Shown here piece after piece: positions 11,727 to 19,646 of a DNA stretch of 64,000 nt (position 1 is its first letter; every line of letters starts with the position of its first letter). Below the pieces are notes generated by a model. That model did no database searches. It was not told where the DNA came from and saw only the letters and a list, made by a program, of their open reading frames with translations. Source of the stretch: Streptomyces tuirus (lineage in GTDB: Bacteria > Actinomycetota > Actinomycetes > Streptomycetales > Streptomycetaceae); assembly GCA_018195615.1 (NCBI GenBank), contig JAGTPG010000001.1:62001-126000 (forward strand), written 5' to 3'. Both the position numbers and the translations under genes were made by a program.

Positions 11727-12998
11727 ATGACTCACGCAGCGCAAGTCGACACCAGCGAAGTGCCCGCCGACGGAACTCATCAGGAAAGCACCCGTCCGCC
11801 CATTTCCCGGGCCATGATCGGCGTGGGCTTCCTGCTGATCGTCCTCTCCTACATGGTCAACGCGATGGACCGCCAGGTCTTCCCTCCCCTGCTGCCCAAT
11901 ATCCGTGAGGAGTACGGGTTCTCCCTGGAGCAGGGCGGGCTGCTGGCGACCAACTTCACCCTCGGCATGGCCCTGGCCGGCCTGCCCGCGGGCTATCTCC
12001 TGGACCGTTTCCGTCGTAAGACGGTGTTGCTGTTCAGCATCGTCATCTACTCCCTGGGCACGATGGCCACGCCGCTGGCCACCGGTTTCGCCGACATGAC
12101 CTTGTACCGGGTCGTCTCGGGCTTCGGCGAGGGCATGCAGTCCGCCGCCATCTTCGCCGCGATGGGGGCCTTCTTCGCCCACCGGCGCGGCCTCGCCTTC
12201 GGCGTCATCGGCGTGGGCTACTCCGTCGGCGTGTTCATCGCCCCGCTGATCGGCGTCCACCTCATGAGCCTGCACGGCACCTGGCACTCGCCCTTCTACC
12301 TGTTCGGCACGGCAGGCCTGCTGATCGCCGCGGCCTCGCTGTTCCTCGTGAGGTCGGGGCTGACCGAGCACTCCACCGAGCAGGTCGTCTCCACCAAGAC
12401 CTACGACCACATGCCGGCGTCCGCCTACAACCGCAACTCCATCGCCCTGACCGTCCACTCCGTCGTCAGCGGTGTGGCCATCTACGGGTTCCTCGGGCTC
12501 TACCCGACGTACCTCATCACGTCGCTGCACTACTCCGCCGAGCAGGCCGCACTGGCCATGAGCTTCCTCGGCTTCGGTGGCATGACGGCTGTTGTCGGCG
12601 GCTGGCTCGGCGACCGCGTCAACCAGCGCAACCTGCTGATCCTCAGCCTGCTGGCCGTCTCCGCCATCAGCGTGTGCATCTACGAGACACAGGCGGGAGT
12701 GGGCCTGCAGTGCGTGTTCGCCTTCCTCATGGGCGCGTTCGGGCTGGGCTTCATCTACCCCAACACCAACAGCGCGATGCAGCGGGCCGTCCGCCCCGCG
12801 CAGATCGGACGCGCCTCCGGCCTCTTCGTCACCAGCTACTACGGGCCGGCGGCATTCTCGGGGCTGCTCTTCGCCGCCCTCGTGGACTCCTTCGGCTGGA
12901 CCCGGGCGGGTCTGCTCCAGGTCACGTTCCTCCCCCTCGTGGGCGTCGCCGCCCTGGCCTTCGTCCGCCCCGCCGGGTTCAACAACGCGATCCGCTGA
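11727..12998 (+). CDS. MFS transporter (organic acid/aromatic acid type)
   Basis: A 423-residue, 12-helix major facilitator. The start was set at the ATG following TCAGGAGCCGCT rather than the upstream ATG at 11424, because the extra 101 residues are low-complexity and lack a hydrophobic segment. The first helix begins MIGVGFLLIVLSYMVNAMD, and the loop 2-3 motif GYLLDRFRRK is the MFS signature. Family members import sugar acids, aromatic acids or similar anions with protons. It shares the intergenic region and operator 1 with the dehydrogenase operon, so it is the likely uptake system of the LacI regulon. A strong hairpin terminator follows at 13020. Confidence 0.85.
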   Translation: MTHAAQVDTSEVPADGTHQESTRPPISRAMIGVGFLLIVLSYMVNAMDRQVFPPLLPNIREEYGFSLEQGGLLATNFTLGMALAGLPAGYLLDRFRRKTVLLFSIVIYSLGTMATPLATGFADMTLYRVVSGFGEGMQSAAIFAAMGAFFAHRRGLAFGVIGVGYSVGVFIAPLIGVHLMSLHGTWHSPFYLFGTAGLLIAAASLFLVRSGLTEHSTEQVVSTKTYDHMPASAYNRNSIALTVHSVVSGVAIYGFLGLYPTYLITSLHYSAEQAALAMSFLGFGGMTAVVGGWLGDRVNQRNLLILSLLAVSAISVCIYETQAGVGLQCVFAFLMGAFGLGFIYPNTNSAMQRAVRPAQIGRASGLFVTSYYGPAAFSGLLFAALVDSFGWTRAGLLQVTFLPLVGVAALAFVRPAGFNNAIR

Positions 12999-13019
12999 CG
13001 GGATCAGCGCTGACGCATA

Positions 13020-13057
13020 GGGGCCTGCCCACCGCTCGGCGGTGGGCAGGCCCCGTT
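13020..13057. terminator. Bidirectional hairpin terminator
   Basis: A perfect 15-bp stem (GGGGCCTGCCCACCG, 13020-13034, and its complement 13040-13054) with a 5-nt loop sits between the converging MFS gene and FAH-family gene. A short GTT follows on the plus strand. Confidence 0.85.
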
Positions 13058-13085
13058 GGAGAGGAAGCCGAAGGGGATCGGCCGG

Positions 13086-13864
13086 TCAACGACTCTCGGC
13101 CACGACCGGATTGCGCAGGACGCCGATGCCCTCGATCTCGACCTCCACCTCGTCCCCGGGCGGATCGGCCCGACGCCGGAAGGCGTGCCCGTCATGATCA
13201 TGTCTCCGGGCAGCAGCGTCAGAGAGCGACTGAGGTAGCTGACGAGGTCCGGAACCGGGAGCAGCAGGTCCGCCGTGCTCGCCGACTGCATGACAGTGCC
13301 GTTCACACGGGTCGCCAGGGACAGTCCCGACGGGTCGAGTCCGGTGGCGATGACCGGCCCGAGGGGCGCGAAGGTGTCCTGACCCTTCCCGATCAGCAGT
13401 GTTCCGTATCTGCTTTCCTTGCGCTGGACGATGCGGTCGCTGACGTCATTCCCGCACGTATAGCCGAGGATGAACTCATGGGCTTCCGAGGGCTTCACAT
13501 GACGGGCCTTCTTTCCGATGACGACGACCAACTCGCCTTCGAAATGAATCAGTTCACCGTCCGCCGGATACACGATCGCATCCCCTGGCCCCACAACAGC
13601 CGTACTCGGCTTCATGAAACACACCGGGACTTCAGGAACCTCACGGTCGGTCTCGTCGACATGTGAGGCGTAGTTGTAGGCGAACCCGAAAACCCGGGGC
13701 TGATCGACCGGCGGGAGAATGACGACGTCGTCGACCTGGTCGATGTGCCCCGTAGGGGACAATCCCGTGAAGGGATCACCCTCGAATCTCGCGATCCTCG
13801 CGTCGCCGGATTCGAGTTCTCCGTAGTGACGCACTCCGCCGACGGCATACCTGACGATCCGCAC
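13086..13864 (-). CDS. Fumarylacetoacetate hydrolase-family protein, one frameshift
   Basis: About 259 residues of the FAH/2-hydroxyhepta-2,4-diene-1,7-dioate isomerase fold, which cleaves or isomerises acylpyruvates and related ring-cleavage products using a divalent metal. Visible are FGFAYNYASHVDE, the metal-binding Glu region LIHFEGELVVVIGK, the YTCGNDVSDR segment and LLPGDMIMTGTPSGVG. One C is missing from the run 13154-13157; restoring it gives the normal ending GDEVEVEIEGIGVLRNP and a stop at 13086. The GTG at 13864 was chosen because GGAGG lies directly before it. Operator 2 lies 54 bp upstream, and the divergent neighbour is the LacI regulator. Confidence 0.88.
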
Positions 13865-13917
13865 GGAAAACCTCCGCAACTAGGCAGCCGCGGGCGGCTG
13901 CACGGCCCATTCAGCAA

Positions 13918-13931
13918 TGCTAACGTTAGCA
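13918..13931. promoter_or_regulatory. LacI-type operator 2 (perfect palindrome)
   Basis: TGCTAACGTTAGCA is an exact 14-bp palindrome, 54 bp upstream of the FAH-family gene and in the shared region with divergent lacI. It is the best match to the family consensus in this window. Confidence 0.85.
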
Positions 13932-13991
13932 CAGCAGTAGCGATCAGCCCGGACGCACTTCCATCCCGCCGGCCACGGAGCGCAACGACGG

Positions 13992-14005
13992 TGCTATCGT
14001 TGGCA
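13992..14005. promoter_or_regulatory. LacI-type operator 3 (autoregulatory)
   Basis: TGCTATCGTTGGCA, one base off the palindrome, 46 bp before the lacI start. It contains TATCGT, a possible -10 box, so the regulator probably represses itself. Confidence 0.8.
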
Positions 14006-14050
14006 CACGGAAAGTGACGGCACGGACCAGCCAGCCGAGGGGACTCCTAC

Positions 14051-15081
14051 GTGATCACGACCAGGGACATCGCCGAGCGCCTCGGAGTCTCCGTGTCGAC
14101 GGTGGGCCGGGCGCTCGCCGACGATCCACGCATCAGCGAGGAGACCAAGTTCCGAGTCAGACAGGCCGCTTCCGAGATGGGCTACGTCGGCAACCGCGCG
14201 GCCCGGATGATGCGCGGAGCGTCCAGCAATGTGGTCGCGCTGGTGATCCCGGACATCCGCAACAGCTTCTACTCGACGATCGCGCACGAGCTGTCCAAGA
14301 ACATGGAGGCCGAGGGCTTCCAGCTGATGCTCTCGGAGACCGACGACGACCGGACGGCGGAACTGCGCCACCTGCGGGAGCTGTCCGCGAACCGGGTGGC
14401 GGCGTCATCATCGTGCCCACCGCCCGCCCGCACGGCGAGTCCGTCAAACTCCTGCGCGCCCTGCCGCACTTGCAGCTGCTGCGCCGCCACGCGTCGCTCG
14501 GTTCCCAGTGGTTCGGCGTGGACGACCACGAGGCGCTGCGCCAGGCCACCGCCCACCTGGTGGCGCAGGGCCACACTCGCATCGCCTACCTGGGCGGCCC
14601 CGAGGAACTGCCCACCGGCGCGGAGCGTCTGCGCGGCTTCCGCACCGCCCTTCGTGAAGGCGGACTGCCGGACGACGCGGGGCGAGCAGAGCTGGGACCA
14701 CCGTCGTCGGTCGACCACGGCCGCGAGACGGTGCGCCGGCTGCTCGAGACGCCGGATGCGCCCACCGCGATCGTGCTGGGATCGATCCAGCTCACCCTCG
14801 GCGTGCTGGAGGAGTTGTCCCGGCAGAGCGTCAAGGTGCCCGAGGAACTGTCCGTGGTCGGGTTCGGCGACGAGCCCGGCTTCTCCTGGTGGGGCCCGGG
14901 ACTCACCACGATCGGCCTGCCCATCCAGGAGATGGCCACCGGCTGTGCGCTGTGGATGATGCGTCGCCTCAAGACCAAGCCGAGCAACGACGGCCCGTAC
15001 ACCTCGGTCTCCCCCGGGTCACTCGTCCTGCGCGGCAGCACGGCGGCCCCTGACGGGAAGACCCCGCCCGAGTCCGTATGA
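14051..15081 (+). CDS. LacI-family transcriptional regulator, one frameshift
   Basis: About 343 residues. The N-terminal helix-turn-helix reads TTRDIAERLGVSVSTVGRAL with the usual hinge helix region after NRAARMMRG, followed by a periplasmic-binding-protein-like ligand domain (VVALVIPDIRNSFYSTIAHE; later VVGFGDEPGFSWWGPGLTTI). One G is missing near 14398-14399; restoring it joins NRV to GGVIIVPTARPHGES. The GTG start follows GAGGGGA. Five matching palindromes within 6 kb, one at its own promoter, make it the likely local regulator of the surrounding catabolic genes. The effector is unknown. Confidence 0.9.
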
Positions 15082-15091
15082 AAGCACGGGC

Positions 15092-15540
15092 GGTCCGGCT
15101 GAGCCTCGGGCTGTCCGCCTGAGCCACGGACGGGGTCCGGTTGAATCACGGCGGGACCGCCTGAACCACGAGCCGTCCGCCCGAGCCACGGACGGGACCG
15201 GCTGAACCACGAGCCGTCCGCCTGAGCCACGGACGGGACCGGCTGAACCACGAGCCGTCCGCCTGAGCCACGAGCCGTCCGGCTGAACCACGAGCCGTCC
15301 GCCTGAGCCACGGACGGGACCGCCTGACCCACGACCCGTCCGCCTGAGCCACGGACGGGACCGCCTGACCCACGACCCGTCCGCCTGAGCCACGGACGGG
15401 ACCGCCTGACCCACGACCCGTCCGCCTGAGCCACGAGCCGTCCGGCTGAACCACGAGCCGTCCGCCTGAGCCACGAGCCGTCCGGCTGAGCCACGGGCGG
15501 GTCCGCCTGACCCGCGAGCCGTCCGCCCGAGCCGCAGACG
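15092..15540. repeat. Tandem 20/21-bp repeat array
   Basis: About 22 head-to-tail units fill the gap after lacI. Two unit types are mixed: a 20-mer such as CGCCTGAGCCACGAGCCGTC and a 21-mer ending GGACGGGAC instead of GAGCCGTC. Where the two types adjoin, CCGTCCG and CGGACGG face each other across about 9 nt and could form hairpins. The minus strand is open across the array and gives repetitive Ser/Gly/Arg-rich ORFs that I do not regard as genes. Outer units are more diverged than central ones. Confidence 0.88.
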
Positions 15541-15600
15541 GTCCCGCGTGCGCTCCCAGCCGTGCCCGCCTGCGCCATGGGGGGCCTCGCCCCCAACACC

Positions 15601-15642
15601 GTAAGGCGCCCGAATCGATGCGCTCCGGGCGCCTTACCTTTT
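15601..15642. terminator. Bidirectional intrinsic terminator
   Basis: A perfect 12-bp stem GTAAGGCGCCCG (15601-15612) / CGGGCGCCTTAC (15626-15637), followed by CTTTT, lies just beyond the minus-strand reductase gene and after the repeat array. It would end transcripts from either side. Confidence 0.88.
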
Positions 15643-15652
15643 CCCCGCCGGG

Positions 15653-16246
15653 TCAATACGCTCCGCTGCGCAGCCGGCGCATGACGGCAGCGGTGCGCAC
15701 GAGTTCCTCGAGCATCTGCTCGGCGGCGGCCTCGTGGATCTTGCCGGGCCGGAACGCACCGTCCTCGACGCGTTCGTTGACGAACGGAATGCTCACGGTC
15801 GGGCCGATCGGCAGCATCCGCAGGTTCGCCACGACCTGCTTCGCCATCTGCACCGCCCGGGTGCCCGCCGACACGCCTCCGTAGCTGACGAACGCGGCCG
15901 GCTTGTGCTGCCACTCCACGACGAGAAAGTCCCACGCGTTCTTCAGGGGAGCCGGGAAGCCTCCGTTGTACTCCGGGGTGACGAACACGAACGCGTCCGA
16001 CGCGTCGACGATCCGGCTCCATGCGCGGGTGTGGGTCTTCGTGTACTTCCGCAGAGCGGGCGGATGCGGCTCGTCGAAGAACGGAAGAGCGAGTTCGTGC
16101 AGGTCCACCAGGTGCGACTCGAACTGCTCGCACTCCGCGACTCGGGCGGTGAACCAGTCCGCGACGGACCTGCCCACGCGGCCAGGACGTGTGCTGGCCA
16201 CCACCGTGGTGAGGGTCATGGGTGCCACAGAGGGCTCGGAAGTCAT
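15653..16246 (-). CDS. NADPH-dependent FMN reductase family protein
   Basis: A 197-residue flavodoxin-like reductase. The phosphate-binding segment VVASTRPGRVGRSVADWF is near the N-terminus, and VTPEYNGGFPAPLKNAWD, the family signature, is near the middle. It would use NAD(P)H to reduce FMN or a quinone or azo substrate in the cytoplasm. The start was set at the ATG at 16246; an ATG 27 bp further in is possible. Operator 4 overlaps a good promoter upstream, and the divergent neighbour is the enolase-like gene, so it belongs to the LacI regulon. It may supply reduced flavin or remove quinones made during aromatic breakdown. Confidence 0.87.
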   Translation of the reverse strand: MTSEPSVAPMTLTTVVASTRPGRVGRSVADWFTARVAECEQFESHLVDLHELALPFFDEPHPPALRKYTKTHTRAWSRIVDASDAFVFVTPEYNGGFPAPLKNAWDFLVVEWQHKPAAFVSYGGVSAGTRAVQMAKQVVANLRMLPIGPTVSIPFVNERVEDGAFRPGKIHEAAAEQMLEELVRTAAVMRRLRSGAY

Positions 16247-16377
16247 GTCGGGCTCGCTTTCCTGTCGGCCGCGATCGGGCCCGGCGAACCCGCGCTGCCT
16301 GTGCTGTCCGTCCGTCCAGGACAGCGCGGGCTCGCCGGAGTTCCTGCCGCAGCGCCACACGTCACGCGAACGGATTG

Positions 16378-16391
16378 TGCGAACGATAGCA
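16378..16391. promoter_or_regulatory. LacI-type operator 4
   Basis: TGCGAACGATAGCA, one base off the consensus, upstream of the reductase gene. It contains the complement of TATCGT, the proposed -10 box. Confidence 0.78.
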
Positions 16392-16411
16392 CCCGCGTTC
16401 AGCTGAGCCAA
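16383..16411 (-). promoter_or_regulatory. Candidate promoter of the FMN reductase gene
   Basis: On the minus strand, TTGGCT (16406-16411) and TATCGT (16383-16388) are separated by exactly 17 bp. The -10 box is inside operator 4, which fits repression by blocking RNA polymerase. Confidence 0.5.
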
Positions 16412-16462
16412 GAGCGCCGGAAACGAGCAACTCAGCGCTGAAAACAGGGCAGCAGCCACCCC

Positions 16463-16491
16463 TTGACAGAGCTGCCGCCGCTTCGCACGAT
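16463..16491 (+). promoter_or_regulatory. Candidate promoter of the enolase-like operon
   Basis: TTGACA (16463-16468) is followed after 17 bp by CACGAT (16486-16491), a partial match to TANNNT. The start site would fall near 16498, inside operator 5. Confidence 0.45.
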
Positions 16492-16493
16492 TG

Positions 16494-16507
16494 CGCTATC
16501 GTTAGCA
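16494..16507. promoter_or_regulatory. LacI-type operator 5
   Basis: CGCTATCGTTAGCA, one base off the consensus, at the expected transcription start of the enolase-like operon. Confidence 0.78.
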
Positions 16508-16647
16508 TCGCGACGGTCGCAGCGGATGAGCCCTCGTCCCGTCCCTGATCACTCGAGCCCAGCTCCGCGCGGACACTCCTCCCCCGGCGGCAGGCACAGG
16601 CACAGCTCGGCGCCCCGATCGTCCGAACTCCGAAAGGTTGCACCGCC

Positions 16648-17957
16648 ATGACAGACGCGCGGATCGCCAAGCTCCACGGCCGCAGGGTGTGGGACTCACG
16701 CGGGCGACCGACCGTGGAGGTCGAGATCCATCTCGCGGACGGCGCGATCGGCCGGGCCATCGCACCGGCGGGCGCGTCGACGGGCCAGGGTGAGGCGCTC
16801 GACCTGCGCGACGGCGGCAGCCGCTTCGGCGGCCTCGACGTGCACCGCGCGGTCGGCTCCGTGAACCACGAGATCGCGCCCGCCCTGCTGAACCGCGACG
16901 CGACCGACCAGGAGGCCGTCGACCGGCTCCTGGTGCACCTCGACGGAACCCCGACCGCGGCCGTCTCGGCGGAAACGCGATCGTGGCCACGTCCATGGCG
17001 GTCCTGCACGCCTCCGCCGCGTCGGCGGGCGTTCCGCTGTGGCAGCACCTCGCAGGCGGACGCCCGGTCCGCATCCCCCTGCCGGAGATCCAGATCTTCG
17101 GCGGCGGCGCCCACGCGGACCGCCGCGTCGACGTCCAGGACTTCATGGTGATGTGTCCTGCGGCCGGCAGCTTCTCGGAGGCGCTGGACTGGACCGCGGA
17201 GATCTACCGGGCGGCCGGAAGCCTGATGCGCGAGGCCGGGAAGGCCCAGGGCGTGGCCGACGAGGGCGGCTTCTGGCCCGCGTTCGACTCCAACGAGGAG
17301 GCGCTGGAGACGCTGACCCGGGCGATCGAGGCGGCGGGCTTCACCCCCTCGGCCCAGGTCGGCATCTCGCTGGACGTCGCGGCGTCGCAGTTCGGCAGCG
17401 GCGGTCGGTACACGCTGGCCCTGGACGACCGCACCCTGGACACCGCGGCACTGATCGACATGCTGGGCGACTGGATCGAGCAGTATCCGATCCTGTCCGT
17501 CGAGGACCCGGTGGGCGAGGACGACACCGACGGCATGGTGGAGTTCACCCGGCGCTACGGCCACCGCTGCCAGGTGATCGGCGACGACTACCTCGTCACG
17601 GACGCCAAGCGGGTGGAGGCGGCGGCCACCAGCGGCGCGGCGAACGCCGTCCTCGTCAAGCCGAACCAGGCCGGCACGGTCACGGAGGCCTTCCAGGCCC
17701 TGTGCGCCGGGAAGGACGCCGGCTTCGGCACCATCGTCTCGGCCCGGTCCGGTGAGACCGAGGACATCACCATCGCCCATCTCAGCGTCGGCTGGAACGC
17801 CGGTCAGCTGAAGGTGGGCTCGTTCACGCGCTCCGAGCGGATGGCCAAGTGGAACGAGGTCCTGCGTATCGAGGAGTCCCTCGGTGAATCCGCGGAATTC
17901 AGTGGATGGTCCGCCTTCGCATTCCCCGATTCCGGTCCCTCCGCGACCAAGCCGTAA
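16648..17957 (+). CDS. Enolase-superfamily (phosphopyruvate hydratase-like) protein, one frameshift
   Basis: About 436 residues, the full length of enolase. Motifs: GASTGQGEALDLRDG (phosphate-loop region), GGGAHADRRVDVQDFMV, ADEGGFWP (catalytic Glu), SLDVAAS, SVEDPV and IGDDYLVT (three metal ligands), VLVKPNQAGTVTEA (catalytic Lys), SARSGETEDI and RSERMAKWNEVLRIEE. All enolase catalytic positions I can place are present, so it should handle 2-phosphoglycerate or a close analogue. One G is missing near 16968. It is first in an operon with an extradiol dioxygenase and an alcohol dehydrogenase under a LacI operator, so it is more likely a pathway-specific paralogue than the housekeeping enolase. 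Confidence 0.88.
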
Positions 17958-18017
17958 AAGCATGTCGAAGTATTACAGTCACCGAAATACAGAGCCGATC
18001 GGAGCCCGGAGACCAGC

Positions 18018-19022
18018 ATGCTGCCACCCGTCAATCTGCGCCCGAGTTTCAACATCACCCGCTCCAGCCATGTCCGGCTCACCGTCGCCGACCTGGCCGA
18101 GAGCCGGAACTTCTATGTGAAAGCCCTGGGGCTCGTCGTGAGCGACGAGGACGAGCGCACCTGCCATCTGCGCGGCCTGGCCGAGGCCTGCCACCACAGC
18201 CTCGTGCTGGAGCTCGACGAGGGGGGCGCGGGCGCGTGCCGGAGGATCGGCTTCCGGGTGTTCTTCGACGAGGACCTCGATCTCGCGTACGCCTGGTTCC
18301 GGGAGCGGGGGCTGCCCGCCGAGTGGGTCGACGTCCCGTACCAGGGCCGCACCCTGCACGTCAGCGACCCCATCGGGACGCCGCTCGAACTGTGCGCGCA
18401 CATGGAGACGCGGCCGCGGCTGCACATCGACTTCGAACGGTACAAGGGCGCACACGCGCAGCGGCTGGACCACTACCAGATCTTCGCGCCCGACACCTAC
18501 GAGCTGTGCGCCTTCTACAGCGAGCTGGGCTTCCGCAACTCGGAGTACCTGGAGCACGGCGACAAGCTGCTGGGTGCGTTCATGTACCGCAAGGGCACCT
18601 GTCTGGACCTCGCGATCGTCGAGAACGCCGGGCCCGCACTGCACCACTTCGCCTACACCGTCTCCGAGAGCCGTGACATCTTCAGCGCCTGCGACTGGGC
18701 GGGCATCCTCGGCTACGGCGACGGAGTGGAGCGGGGCCCGGGACGGCACGGTCCGGGCGGGATGCTGTTCGCCTACCTCCGGGACCCCGACGGGCACCGG
18801 GTGGAGGTCTTCAACAGCCACTACCAGACGATCGACACCGAGATCGAGCCGGTGCGCTGGGACGCGGCATCGCTGAGCACCAACGCGCGCTGGGGCCTCC
18901 CGGCCCTGGAGAAGTGGTACTTCGAGGCGTCACCGTTCGTCGGCGCACCGCAGATCCCGCCGGCCGAGCCGCCGAAGCCGATGTCGCTTGAGCGGTTCCT
19001 GCTCGAGCAGCCCCTCCCCTGA
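18018..19022 (+). CDS. Extradiol ring-cleavage dioxygenase (VOC family)
   Basis: An intact 334-residue protein with two vicinal-oxygen-chelate repeats, like 3,4-dihydroxyphenylacetate 2,3-dioxygenase and catechol 2,3-dioxygenases. Metal ligands are recognisable as the His in RLDHYQIFAPD (about residue 155), the His in LHHFAYTVSE (about 215) and the Glu in GHRVEVFNSHY (about 265). It would open a catechol ring next to the hydroxyls using Fe(II) or Mn(II) and O2. It lies 60 bp after the enolase-like gene, in the operator-5 operon. The presence of FAH-family genes in the same regulon fits a meta-cleavage route. Confidence 0.9.
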   Translation: MLPPVNLRPSFNITRSSHVRLTVADLAESRNFYVKALGLVVSDEDERTCHLRGLAEACHHSLVLELDEGGAGACRRIGFRVFFDEDLDLAYAWFRERGLPAEWVDVPYQGRTLHVSDPIGTPLELCAHMETRPRLHIDFERYKGAHAQRLDHYQIFAPDTYELCAFYSELGFRNSEYLEHGDKLLGAFMYRKGTCLDLAIVENAGPALHHFAYTVSESRDIFSACDWAGILGYGDGVERGPGRHGPGGMLFAYLRDPDGHRVEVFNSHYQTIDTEIEPVRWDAASLSTNARWGLPALEKWYFEASPFVGAPQIPPAEPPKPMSLERFLLEQPLP

Positions 19023-19054
19023 CCTTCCGTTCACCCCGTCCCCAAGGAGACGTC

Positions 19055-19606
19055 ATGGCACGAGTTCCCTACCTGCGCCGCGAGGACGCGGACGAGTCGC
19101 TGAAGCCGCTGTACGACCGGCTGGAGACCGAACGCAAAGTACCGACGGCGAACATCTTCCTCGCCCTCACCAACGCGCCCACCCAGCTGGACGCCTTCCT
19201 GACGTACGCCAACTCGCTGCGGGCCGCCGACCTCAGCCCCCGCTTGCGCGAACTGGCGATCCTGACGGTGGGTCACGCGACCCGGTCCGCGTACGAGGTC
19301 GCGCACCACCAGTCGCACGGACTCAAGGCCGGGCTCACCAAGCAGCAGCTCTCGGCGGTGGCCGACTTCGAGTCGTCCGACCTGTTCGACGAGCCCGAGA
19401 AGGCGGTCATGCGCCTCGCCAGGGAGTCCACGCTGCGGGTCGATGTCTCGGAGGAGACGTGGCGAGCCGCCGCCGCGCATCTGACGGACCGGCAGATGGT
19501 CGAACTGTCGTTGTCCATCGCCTGGTACAACTCCGGCGTCCGCATCATGGGCCTGCTGGACATCGACCTCGAGGACAATTACCCGAATCCGTTCCCCTCT
19601 TCGTAG
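19055..19606 (+). CDS. Carboxymuconolactone decarboxylase/AhpD-like protein
   Basis: A 183-residue all-helical protein. RLRELAILTVGHATRSAYEV and AHHQSHGLKAG match the conserved CMD helix pair; the CxxC of AhpD peroxidases is absent (EVAHHQSH instead), which favours a decarboxylase-like or unknown role over peroxidase reduction. It sits 32 bp after the dioxygenase gene and 40 bp before the alcohol dehydrogenase, so it belongs to the same operon. Confidence 0.85.
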   Translation: MARVPYLRREDADESLKPLYDRLETERKVPTANIFLALTNAPTQLDAFLTYANSLRAADLSPRLRELAILTVGHATRSAYEVAHHQSHGLKAGLTKQQLSAVADFESSDLFDEPEKAVMRLARESTLRVDVSEETWRAAAAHLTDRQMVELSLSIAWYNSGVRIMGLLDIDLEDNYPNPFPSS

Positions 19607-19646
19607 TTCGCGGCACCGTACGGCCCATATTCTCTGGAGTATTTCA

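Noticed and set aside
15019..15474. Minus-strand repetitive Ser/Gly/Arg-rich ORFs
   Set aside because: They are translations of the 20/21-bp tandem array, lack a ribosome site and have no homology beyond the repeat.
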